From positions 1-7,584 of the forward strand of contig JAGCLI010000182.1 of assembly GCA_017647065.1 (NCBI GenBank): DNA of 7,584 nucleotides, in the 5' to 3' direction. A program made the translations under genes and the position numbers. Shown here one piece after another: positions 1-6,726 of the stretch (positions within the stretch are counted from its first letter, which is position 1; each line of letters begins with the position of its first letter). Below the pieces are notes generated by a model. The model saw nothing but the letters and a program-made list of their open reading frames with translations. It made no database searches and was not told where the DNA came from. The stretch comes from Bacteroidales bacterium. GTDB taxonomy: Bacteria; Bacteroidota; Bacteroidia; Bacteroidales; P3.

Positions 1-122
1 CAAATTCGGGGTTGATAGACACAACAAAAGAATTCAACTATTCGCAAAACGATAAGTTTATAGTATTTGCCGTTAATTTTAAGAGAAATCGCATAGAGAA
101 AGCATTAGAAGAAAAAAAATAA
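1..122 (+). CDS. C-terminal end of an unidentified protein (partial)
   Basis: An open frame enters from the left edge (first complete codon at 3) and ends at TAA 120-122, giving the last 39 residues of a protein. The other two plus frames are closed by stops at 13-15 and 53-55. The tail contains a short hydrophobic stretch (KFIVFAVNF) followed by a basic and acidic helix-like end (KRNRIEKALEEKK). This is too little to assign a family. It lies on the same strand as the GmrSD-like pair and ends 33 bp before its ATG, so it could belong to the same defence locus, for example as a modification or restriction gene. However, a promoter-like motif sits in the gap. The coding call rests on the open frame and the sensible protein end; the function is unknown. 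Confidence 0.6.
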   Translation, partial: NSGLIDTTKEFNYSQNDKFIVFAVNFKRNRIEKALEEKK

Positions 123-124
123 TA

Positions 125-132
125 TATATTTG
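125..132 (+). promoter_or_regulatory. Bacteroidota-type -7 promoter element
   Basis: TATATTTG matches the Bacteroidota -7 consensus TAnnTTTG exactly. It lies between the stop of the upstream gene and the ATG at 156, which would give a leader of roughly 15-20 nt. No good -33 TTTG is visible; TTAG at 104-107, 17 nt upstream, is the best and it is weak. If used, this would start the transcript of the GmrSD-like pair, possibly extending into the WD40 genes. In DNA this AT-rich the motif can occur by chance. Confidence 0.5.
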
Positions 133-155
133 CAAATAGAAATAAATTGAAAATA

Positions 156-2078
156 ATGGAAGAAAATAAGATTGAACTAAAATCCGTTGGAGAATTACTT
201 GGAATGAGTTTCAATATTCCAAATTATCAACGTGGGTACCGATGGACAGAACAGCAAGTAAAAGATTTATTAAACGATATTTGGGAATTTCACAAGAAAG
301 AGAAATCAGAAACAGAGTTTTATTGCCTTCAACCCTTAGTTGTAAAAAGAAGAGGAATAAATGAAGAAGATATTTTAAGACAAATTAAAGAAATAGGAAA
401 TATAGAAGAAATAAAAAAAATTGTTAATTCTATAAAGTATCCTTGGGACGTTATAGACGGACAACAAAGATTAACTACAATATTTATTATACTTTCCGTT
501 TTAGGTTTAAATGAAACAGAAAAATACACTTTGGAATACGAAACAAGAAGTGGATCACAAGATTTTTTAAACAAAATAAATAAATCGGGTGAAAATATAA
601 ATATTGGAGAAAATATTGATTTCTTTCATATATATCAAGCAAAAGAAGTTGCAGAAAATTGGTTTAAGGAAAATAAAAAAGCAATTAAAGAAGCAATTAA
701 AGATACTCTTTTAAATAAAGTCAAATTTATTTGGTACGAAACTATTGAAGAAGATCCAATAAAGGTATTTACTCGTTTGAATATTGGTAAAATTCCATTA
801 ACAAACTCCGAACTTATTAAAGCTTTATTGCTAAATAGTTCTAATTTCAAAAGTGAAGATGTTAATCATTTAAGACTAAAACAACAAGAAATAGCAAGTG
901 AGTGGGATAATATAGAGTACACGTTACAAAATGATGAATTTTGGCTTTTCTTACATTCTCCAAATTATGACAAACCTACAAGAATAGACTTCATATTTGA
1001 TTTGATAGTTAAAAAAAATTCATTAGGCTTAGAAAAAGAATACAAGAATATTATAGGAACAGACAATTATCAAACTTTTAGATATTTCAATATCTTCTTA
1101 TCCGAAAAAAGCGAAGAAAAGATTACTCAATGTTGGAGTGAGGTCAAAAAATATTTTCAAACATTTCAAGAATGGTTTAATGACTTAGAGATGTATCACT
1201 ATGTTGGCTTTTTAATAGATCAAGGAAAAGAATTAAAGAAGATCTACGACAAATGGGAAGGGAACAAACAACAATTTATTAAATATTTAAAAGGTGAGAT
1301 AAAGGGAAAAATAGAGATAAAGGAAGAAATAAAGAAAGTAAATAGCGAAGAAAAAATTAAGGATATTTTAGAAATTCCTTATGACATTGAGAACTATCCT
1401 CCAAAAACAAAATGCAAACCAATTTTACTATTTCACAACATTTACACAGTAATTAAGCAAAATTCAAAACTTGAAAATGATGATAAGTATGGCTTAAAAG
1501 TCTTTTACAAATTCCCTTTCCACCTTTACAAAAAAGAGAAATGGGATGTAGAACATATAAACTCTAACACAGAAAACAACTTAGAAGACGAAAAAGATCA
1601 AAAAGAATGGTTAAGATATTCCTTATTAGCACTAGAAAAATCTGACGTCGAAGACGATATCACCAAATTTTTAAACAATGATAATGATAAAAAAACATTC
1701 GACGAATTATACACTACAATAGAAACAAAGATTGGTGGAGAAAACGAAGAATGGGATGAATATTCCAAAAATCAAATATGGAACTTTGTGTTGTTGGATG
1801 CAGGAACAAATAGAGGTTATGGAAATGCTATTTTCCCTGCAAAAAGACGTACTATTATAGAAAAAGAATCTGGTAAAAAATTAAATAAAGACGGAAATGG
1901 CTTTGAAGATGGGGCAATAGCATTTATTCCTCCTGTTACAAAGAATGTATTTTTGAAATATTACACTAAAAATATTGATAGTTTAACTATGTGGACACAA
2001 CAGGACGCAGGGGATTACAAAGAGAACATTCGAGAAGCATTGAAATTTATTGGTATAAAAGAACAAGAAAACAATTAG
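156..2078 (+). CDS. DUF262-DUF1524 protein, GmrSD-like modification-dependent nuclease
   Basis: A 640-residue protein with the two-part plan of the GmrSD family. The N-terminal DUF262 (ParB/Srx-like NTPase) shows IPNYQRGYRW (residues 21-30), DGQQRLTT (101-108) and FTRLNIGKIPLTNSELIK (from about 205). The C-terminal DUF1524 HNH nuclease shows WDVEHI with the candidate catalytic His at 467, then WNFVLLD and TNRGYGNA-F--KR (542-563) with the conserved Asn residues. Both halves look intact. Known relatives (GmrSD, BrxU, SspE) use DUF262 to bind and hydrolyse NTPs and to sense modified DNA, and the HNH domain to cut or nick it; the same role is inferred here in the cytoplasm. I place the start at ATG 156. 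An in-frame TTG at 147 would add three residues but has no support. A Lys/Glu-rich insert (about residues 375-405) separates the halves. The next DUF262 gene begins 4 bp after the stop, so the two are almost certainly co-transcribed. Family is confident; target modification is unknown. Confidence 0.9.
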   Translation: MEENKIELKSVGELLGMSFNIPNYQRGYRWTEQQVKDLLNDIWEFHKKEKSETEFYCLQPLVVKRRGINEEDILRQIKEIGNIEEIKKIVNSIKYPWDVIDGQQRLTTIFIILSVLGLNETEKYTLEYETRSGSQDFLNKINKSGENINIGENIDFFHIYQAKEVAENWFKENKKAIKEAIKDTLLNKVKFIWYETIEEDPIKVFTRLNIGKIPLTNSELIKALLLNSSNFKSEDVNHLRLKQQEIASEWDNIEYTLQNDEFWLFLHSPNYDKPTRIDFIFDLIVKKNSLGLEKEYKNIIGTDNYQTFRYFNIFLSEKSEEKITQCWSEVKKYFQTFQEWFNDLEMYHYVGFLIDQGKELKKIYDKWEGNKQQFIKYLKGEIKGKIEIKEEIKKVNSEEKIKDILEIPYDIENYPPKTKCKPILLFHNIYTVIKQNSKLENDDKYGLKVFYKFPFHLYKKEKWDVEHINSNTENNLEDEKDQKEWLRYSLLALEKSDVEDDITKFLNNDNDKKTFDELYTTIETKIGGENEEWDEYSKNQIWNFVLLDAGTNRGYGNAIFPAKRRTIIEKESGKKLNKDGNGFEDGAIAFIPPVTKNVFLKYYTKNIDSLTMWTQQDAGDYKENIREALKFIGIKEQENN

Positions 2079-2082
2079 GATT

Positions 2083-4374
2083 ATGGATAATACAAAAGCA
2101 ATATCATTTTGGCAGTTTTTAGAGAAATACAAAATAGAGATTCCTATAATACAACGAGACTATGCACAAGGAAGAAAAGGGAAAGAAGAATTAAGACGTT
2201 CTTTTCTTACAAACTTAAAAGAAGCATTAGATAAGGAGAAAGAACTAAAACTTGATTTTGTTTATGGTGCAATAAACAACAACACATTAACCCCTCTTGA
2301 TGGACAACAACGACTAACAACCTTGTGGCTTCTTCATTGGTATGTTGCTTTACGTGCAGGAAAATTAAAAGAAACAGAAACACAAGAAAAACTAAAAAAA
2401 TTCTCTTACGAAACAAGAGTATCTTCACGCGAATTTTGCGAACAATTATGCAATTGTGAGAACTTTAAAAGTTTTAAACCTGAAAACGATAAAATTGTTG
2501 AGTTTATCACAAATCAAACTTGGTTTTACTCTGCTTGGAAACAAGATCCTACTATTCAATCTATGTTAAGAATGCTTAGCGGAACAAAAGAAACCGATAA
2601 ATCGGGAAATGATTTTATTGACGGAATAGAAGAATTGTTCGATGGAGTAAAAGACTTAAAAGACTTTACTGAATACTGGGAAAGGCTTAGTAGAGAAAAT
2701 TGTCCTATCACTTTTTATCATTTACCATTAGAAAATTTTGGACTTTCCGATGACTTATACATTAAAATGAACGCAAGAGGTAAACAATTAACTGATTTTG
2801 AAAACTTAAAAGCAGACTTAATTGGCTACATTCAAGAAAATAAATGGGAGATACAAAATGATATTGCTATAAAATTTGATACTACTTGGACTGATCTTTT
2901 TTGGGAAAATAAAAATAATGAAAACGAAATTGATGATATTTATTTTACTTTTCTTAATAGATTTTTCTGGAATGAATTATTCATTGCAAAAAAAGATGGA
3001 AAACATATTCTTGATATAGGAAAAGGAGATGAAACTTCTACACAAGAGAACGAAAATCATTCATATAAATATTTAAATGAAATAGATGAAAAGATAGAGA
3101 AAAACAATAATACAGAACGCTTTTATCAAGGGTTAGATAAATACAAGTATTTTGACAGAGAAATTCCATTAGATTGTTTTGAAAAACTAAGAAAAGTACT
3201 TGATAACTATATATCCTATAAAAAAGATAACAAAGACTATGAATGTTCATGGAATAAAGAATTTAGTTTTATTCCAAAATACAAAGAAGGCAAAATCTTA
3301 ACGCTTAATCAAAGAGAAAGAATTGTTTTCTATGCTATTTATAAATATTTCGATCACGACACAAACATACAATACACAAAAGAATCTTTTGATAGATGGA
3401 TGCGAGTAATTTGGAATCTTGTTTCCGGAGAAGATAATTCAGGCAGATCTAATATCAGAAGCACTTCTGCAATGAGAAAAGCTATTGAATTTATTGAAGA
3501 ACTTGATGCACATAATGTATATTGGTCATTAATTGGTCAAGAAAAAATACAAGGGAACTCTGAATTTGAGGAAAGATGCAAAGAAGAAATAGAAAAAGCA
3601 CGCAAAATAATAAGTGATAAAACTTGGGAACAAGCTATCAAAGATGCAGAAAACCTTTTATTTTTCAAAGGAACTATCCGCTTTTTATTTAGGAATGATG
3701 TTGGTACGGATTGGGATAATTTTAAAACAAAAAGAGATAAAGTAAATAATTATTTTGAAGAAGGCGGCATCAAAGAAGATTACAAAGTAAAATTAGCCAA
3801 AGCATTAGTATTACAATGTAATAAAGAACAAATTTACGATAAGCAAATATTTAATCCAAATGCATCTACTTGGTTATGGATTCTTTCTTCAAAAGATTAT
3901 CAAAAGGCTGTTCATAATATTTTAATGAATGATAATATTGATAAATTGTTAGAATCATTAAATAATAATAGTAATACATTAGATTTAAATGGCACATCAT
4001 TAAATTTAATAAATCTTCCTTACAAAGAAATGATTAAAATTCCAAAAGGTAGATTTAGATACAATTATAAATTATTGGGATACTATGAACCATATGGACG
4101 AGATGCAATAACATTTGATAACAAACGCAATGAAATATTATCTAATCTCTGTAATAATGGTGAGATTATGACAGAGAACAGAATAAATAATACTACTTTC
4201 TTTTGGGGGTGGGATATTGATTTCACTTACAAAGAAAAAAGTTTCCGTTGGAAAAGCGACAATAATGTTTGTTTAATAGATAAAGATAAAAAAATTGAAG
4301 TAGATGACAAGATAAATAAAGATAACTTTACTCAAAAACTTGGTGAACTTTTAGAAAGCGATAATTCTAATTAA
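2083..4374 (+). CDS. DUF262 protein without HNH motif, partner of the GmrSD-like nuclease
   Basis: A 763-residue protein whose first 250 residues are a second DUF262 domain. It shows IPIIQRDYAQGR (20-31), PLDGQQRLTTLWLLHWY (71-87) and YIKMNARGKQLTDFENLK (226-243), the three landmark blocks of the family. The remaining 500 residues are charged and mostly helical in character, with many aromatic residues, and I do not recognise them. I find no EHI-type HNH motif. A segment near the C terminus (about 665-690) with YG-D-ITF--KRNEIL faintly recalls the last DUF1524 block but has no partner His. The start ATG is 4 bp after the upstream stop and no SD is visible, so translation is probably coupled. 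The pair of one nuclease-bearing and one nuclease-less DUF262 protein resembles two-gene GmrSD-like systems such as TgvAB. A role as NTPase, recognition or regulatory subunit is inferred, not shown. Most other bacterial DUF262 proteins are also annotated only by domain. Confidence 0.87.
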   Translation: MDNTKAISFWQFLEKYKIEIPIIQRDYAQGRKGKEELRRSFLTNLKEALDKEKELKLDFVYGAINNNTLTPLDGQQRLTTLWLLHWYVALRAGKLKETETQEKLKKFSYETRVSSREFCEQLCNCENFKSFKPENDKIVEFITNQTWFYSAWKQDPTIQSMLRMLSGTKETDKSGNDFIDGIEELFDGVKDLKDFTEYWERLSRENCPITFYHLPLENFGLSDDLYIKMNARGKQLTDFENLKADLIGYIQENKWEIQNDIAIKFDTTWTDLFWENKNNENEIDDIYFTFLNRFFWNELFIAKKDGKHILDIGKGDETSTQENENHSYKYLNEIDEKIEKNNNTERFYQGLDKYKYFDREIPLDCFEKLRKVLDNYISYKKDNKDYECSWNKEFSFIPKYKEGKILTLNQRERIVFYAIYKYFDHDTNIQYTKESFDRWMRVIWNLVSGEDNSGRSNIRSTSAMRKAIEFIEELDAHNVYWSLIGQEKIQGNSEFEERCKEEIEKARKIISDKTWEQAIKDAENLLFFKGTIRFLFRNDVGTDWDNFKTKRDKVNNYFEEGGIKEDYKVKLAKALVLQCNKEQIYDKQIFNPNASTWLWILSSKDYQKAVHNILMNDNIDKLLESLNNNSNTLDLNGTSLNLINLPYKEMIKIPKGRFRYNYKLLGYYEPYGRDAITFDNKRNEILSNLCNNGEIMTENRINNTTFFWGWDIDFTYKEKSFRWKSDNNVCLIDKDKKIEVDDKINKDNFTQKLGELLESDNSN

Positions 4375-4453
4375 AAAGCACTTTTTTATTGTTTTATTTA
4401 ATTTTTGCTTCATTTATTTTATATATAAATGAAAACAAAATTAAATAAGTATT
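4375..4453 (+). promoter_or_regulatory. Intergenic leader with an 8-bp inverted repeat before the WD40 genes
   Basis: These 79 bp are almost pure A/T. TCATTTAT (4410-4417) and ATAAATGA (4425-4432) form a perfect 8-bp inverted repeat around a 7-nt centre, ending 21 bp before the ATG at 4454. This could be an operator, a leader hairpin or chance. TAATTTTTG at 4399-4407 is one base off the spacing of a TAnnTTTG -7 element, and no matching -33 is seen. Just after the preceding stop, AAAAA-GCAC-TTTTT (4375-4388) is only a weak A/T hairpin. The gap therefore does not clearly end or restart transcription; read-through from the GmrSD-like pair remains possible. Confidence 0.35.
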
Positions 4454-5902
4454 ATGACAGAGAAATTTATAAAAGAGTACGACAAAGACCTTTATCTTTT
4501 TGAGCAAAAAGAATATTGTAAAGAATTAGCTTTTGAAATTATCAATAAACTTACTTGTAGTATTGGTAATGATGATTTTAGATCAGAAAGAGAAGTATTG
4601 CATAATATTCTTGTGCAAGAGCAAAAATGGTGCAATGAACAAAGTAAAAGAATTGGAAGCCCTTATATTGACTTATCGCAAATCAAATTAAAATTTTGCA
4701 AGTGCTGGGTTTATAGGTATAACAATGCTAAAGAAGAATACAAGACAAAGGTTGTTGATGATTTTTTAAGAGCTTTTCACAAAGAATATTTTGAAAAAGT
4801 TTTCTACACACTTCCTACAAACACCATATTAACAACAGAAATGTTACAAGCCATAAAAGTAATTGCTTATAATCGTAACAAGAAACGTGTTGTTGGAGGG
4901 TTAATGAATGGAAAGATTAAGATTTGGGATGCAAAAACAGGAAAATGCCTTAATGTAATACAAGGGCATAAATCTTCTATTACAACTATTACTTTTAGTC
5001 CCGATGGAATACACATAATCAGCGGTTCGTCAGGCTCTATTCTAAAACGAATAGAAAATAACCTTAAAATATTCAATACAGAGACAACAGAATGTGTTAG
5101 AATCTTAGATGGACATAATCAAGGTATTGCTTCTGTAGAATACAACAAAGCAGGAGATAAAATAGTTTCTGCATCGTGGGATGGAACAATTAAGATTTGG
5201 GATGCAAGCACAGGCAAATGTTTACAAACCCTGCTTGGATATAAAAATGCAACAAAATTAGTTTCTTGGACAGATGAAGAAAAACAAATAGAGTGCATTT
5301 CCAATAAATATGAAATAAAATACATTGACATAAAAAAAGAAAACACTATTAGCAATAAGATAGAAATTAAACCGAATAACAACTTTCGTTATCGTAAAAC
5401 TCTATTAACTTATGGAGCATTCATAGAAGATGCAGAATTTAGTCCAGATGGAAAACATGTAATAGGGAAAACTGATTATGCTACAATAGGAATATGGGAC
5501 TGCGAAACAAGAGATAGAATTAAAGAGATACAAGATAACTTCTATTATATCTATTCTCTATCTTATAGTCCTAATGGTAAATATATTATTAGTTGTTCCG
5601 AAGACAAAGCCATTAGAATATGGGACTCCAATAGTGGAAGATGTATAAAAGAATTAAAAGAACATAGAGAAAGAGTACTATCTGCTTATTTTAGTCCTGA
5701 TAACGAACTAATAGTTAGTGTCTCTGATGACAGAACAATAAAGATTTGGAATGTAAGCACAGGAAAATGTATAGACACTTTTTATTTGGACGATGAGGAT
5801 AAGCCTATTTGTGCAGTCAAATGGCACCCAAATGGCGAAGAATTACTTTTTATTTACGAGCCAAGTATATGCCCGGAAATTTGGGAATACAAAAGAGACT
5901 AA
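4454..5902 (+). CDS. WD40 beta-propeller protein with uncharacterised helical N-terminal domain
   Basis: A 482-residue protein. Residues 1 to about 125 are a charged, helix-forming region with five cysteines (22, 35, 60, 82, 84, the last two as FCKCW) that matches no domain I recognise. From about 133 onward there are roughly eight WD40 units, each ending in an IW-type strand: GKIKIWD (153-159), NNLKIFN (202-208, preceded by an insertion), GTIKIWD (244-250), a degenerate unit (about 268-292) plus a linker, ATIGIWD (343-349), KAIRIWD (385-391), RTIKIWN (427-433) and PEIWEYK at the end. Such propellers bind proteins or peptides; none is an enzyme by itself. There is no signal peptide or membrane segment, so it should be cytoplasmic. 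WD40 propellers are common sensor modules of bacterial conflict systems, usually fused to a protease or NTPase effector. No such effector is evident here, so the N-terminal region may be an adaptor. The next WD40 gene lies in the same frame 15 bp downstream. Confidence 0.85.
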   Translation: MTEKFIKEYDKDLYLFEQKEYCKELAFEIINKLTCSIGNDDFRSEREVLHNILVQEQKWCNEQSKRIGSPYIDLSQIKLKFCKCWVYRYNNAKEEYKTKVVDDFLRAFHKEYFEKVFYTLPTNTILTTEMLQAIKVIAYNRNKKRVVGGLMNGKIKIWDAKTGKCLNVIQGHKSSITTITFSPDGIHIISGSSGSILKRIENNLKIFNTETTECVRILDGHNQGIASVEYNKAGDKIVSASWDGTIKIWDASTGKCLQTLLGYKNATKLVSWTDEEKQIECISNKYEIKYIDIKKENTISNKIEIKPNNNFRYRKTLLTYGAFIEDAEFSPDGKHVIGKTDYATIGIWDCETRDRIKEIQDNFYYIYSLSYSPNGKYIISCSEDKAIRIWDSNSGRCIKELKEHRERVLSAYFSPDNELIVSVSDDRTIKIWNVSTGKCIDTFYLDDEDKPICAVKWHPNGEELLFIYEPSICPEIWEYKRD

Positions 5903-5917
5903 AAAACAAACATAGCA

Positions 5918-6439
5918 ATGCAAAAGAATAATTATAAATTAAGCAAAACGTTAGAAGGGCACTACAATTCAGTATTATCAGCAACATATAGTCCCGATGG
6001 TAAATACATAGCAAGTGGCTCAAAAGACAGAACAATTAAAATATGGAATGCAAAAAGCGGAGAATGTATCAAAACCTTAAAAGGACATACTTGGGATGTT
6101 CTCTGCGTTGCATGGAGTCCAAATGGAGAAATTATAGCAAGTTGTTCAGCAGATGAAACAATAAAAATTTGGAATGCAAAGACAGGAGATTGTTTGCAAA
6201 CATTAAAAGGACATAGTAGTAATATTAATTCTGTTTCTTTCAGCCATGATAACGAACATCTAATTTCCACATCAGATGACGAAACAATAAAAATATGGGA
6301 ATTAAAAAAAGGAAATTGTTTGCAGACATTAAAAGGTCATGAGGATTTTTCAATTTTTGCATCGTTTAATCCAAATGACGAAGAAATTATCTCTACATCT
6401 TTTGATCAAACAATTAGAGTTTGGAAAGTAAACAAATAG
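5918..6439 (+). CDS. Short WD40-repeat protein (four repeats)
   Basis: A 173-residue protein made of four WD40 units with exact 42-residue spacing. GH pairs fall at residues 14-15, 56-57, 98-99 and 140-141; the IW/VW pairs at 42-43, 84-85, 126-127 and 168-169. The units are closer to consensus (DxTIKIWNAK, LKGH) than those of the preceding gene. Four units cannot close the usual seven-bladed propeller, so the protein must dimerise, complete the neighbouring propeller, or be the detached C-terminal part of a once longer protein. The last idea has support: the frame continues upstream through 15 bp to the TAA at 5900-5902, so a single stop separates it from the previous WD40 gene. ATG 5918 has no SD but has an A-rich leader, which is normal for Bacteroidota, so independent translation is also credible. 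Nothing in the sequence indicates an enzymatic activity. Confidence 0.78.
   Translation: MQKNNYKLSKTLEGHYNSVLSATYSPDGKYIASGSKDRTIKIWNAKSGECIKTLKGHTWDVLCVAWSPNGEIIASCSADETIKIWNAKTGDCLQTLKGHSSNINSVSFSHDNEHLISTSDDETIKIWELKKGNCLQTLKGHEDFSIFASFNPNDEEIISTSFDQTIRVWKVNK
6026..6424 (+). repeat. 126-bp intragenic direct repeat encoding WD40 units
   Basis: The block starting with the codon for Asp (GAC/GAT), then ACAATA/ACAATT and the codons for IKIW recurs at 6026, 6152, 6278 and 6404, exactly 126 bp apart. Similar blocks occur more irregularly in the preceding WD40 gene (near 4910, 5178, 5728). The repeat is conserved at DNA as well as protein level (for example AACATTAAAAGG-type blocks after each unit), so unit gain or loss by recombination is possible. 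Confidence 0.75.
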
Positions 6440-6491
6440 AGACAAATCTTAATAATATATTATTGTTTTTCTGATTATTTATTTAAGAAAT

Positions 6492-6547
6492 TAAATCAAA
6501 GATTCAGCCAAACGAAACAAAGAAACAATTTCCTAAATCAAAGATTC
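6492..6547. repeat. 14-bp direct repeat of the terminator arm
   Basis: TAAATCAAAGATTC occurs at 6492-6505 and again at 6534-6547, 42 bp apart. The second copy forms the left arm of the hairpin at 6535-6568. A nearby perfect A/T palindrome, AATAATATATTATT (6451-6464), is followed by GTTTTT and may add weak termination. Confidence 0.7.
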
Positions 6548-6568
6548 TTCTTGATAAGTCTTTGATTT
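6535..6568 (+). terminator. Probable terminator hairpin after the WD40 genes
   Basis: AAATCAAAGA (6535-6544) pairs perfectly with TCTTTGATTT (6559-6568) around a 14-nt loop, about 95 bp after the last WD40 stop. It is followed by TTATTAGC rather than a long U-run, so as an intrinsic terminator it is imperfect. A second copy of the left arm, TAAATCAAAGATTC, lies at 6492-6505 and could pair with the same right arm, giving two mutually exclusive hairpins. Confidence 0.5.
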
Positions 6569-6585
6569 TATTAGCAGAAAGCTTG

Positions 6586-6614
6586 CAAAGGTAGTTTTAC
6601 AGTCTTTTTTCAAA
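6586..6614 (-). promoter_or_regulatory. Minus-strand Bacteroidota-type promoter
   Basis: Read on the minus strand, TTTG (6614-6611), a 17-nt spacer and TACCTTTG (6593-6586) match the -33 and -7 elements of the Bacteroidota housekeeping promoter. Transcription would start near 6580 and run leftward through the hairpin at 6535-6568 and then antisense to the WD40 genes. There is no sense-oriented gene for it to drive. It may produce an antisense or small RNA, be a relic, or be chance in AT-rich DNA. Confidence 0.4.
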
Positions 6615-6628
6615 TGATTTTTCCTTGT

Positions 6629-6724
6629 TGATAAAAAATTATCATCGTGCTGATAATAAATTATCATCGGCATGAGAAAAAATTATCATCGGCGTGATAA
6701 AAGATTATCATAGGCATGATAAAA
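6629..6724. repeat. 22-bp tandem repeat, four units plus a partial fifth, with nested dyads
   Basis: Units begin at 6629, 6651, 6673 and 6695, each exactly 22 bp, with a partial fifth (TGATAAAA) at 6717. The unit reads TGATAA, a four-base A-rich centre, TTATCA, then TCGGCA or a variant. Within a unit TGATAA and TTATCA are inverted repeats. Across each junction, TTATCAT-CGGC-ATGATAA forms a second 7-bp hairpin with a 4-nt loop, imperfect in some units. There are no spacers, so this is not a CRISPR. The array ends 2 bp before the IS remnant and lies just upstream of the minus-strand promoter. It could be a protein-binding array, iteron-like, or a simple minisatellite. Confidence 0.85.
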
Positions 6725-6726
6725 TA

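Noticed and set aside
147..155. TTG at 147 as the start of the first DUF262 gene
   Set aside because: It adds only three residues, has no ribosome binding site, and an ATG follows at 156.
681..704. 12-bp tandem duplication GCAATTAAAGAA in the first DUF262 gene
   Set aside because: It is in frame, encodes a simple AIKE/AIKD helix repeat and leaves the gene intact; not notable beyond low-complexity coding.
4867..6270. Minus-strand open frames opposite the WD40 genes (4867-5076, 5119-5382, 5962-6270)
   Set aside because: They mirror the periodic WD40 coding sequence, and their repeated SPxFAFxI-like peptides are antisense artefacts of the IKIWNAK codons.
6629..6724. CRISPR array
   Set aside because: The units abut directly without spacers and differ among themselves; this is a minisatellite-like tandem repeat.
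6629..6724. Replication origin iterons
   Set aside because: Unit size would fit, but there is no replication initiator gene and no DnaA-box cluster that I can see nearby.
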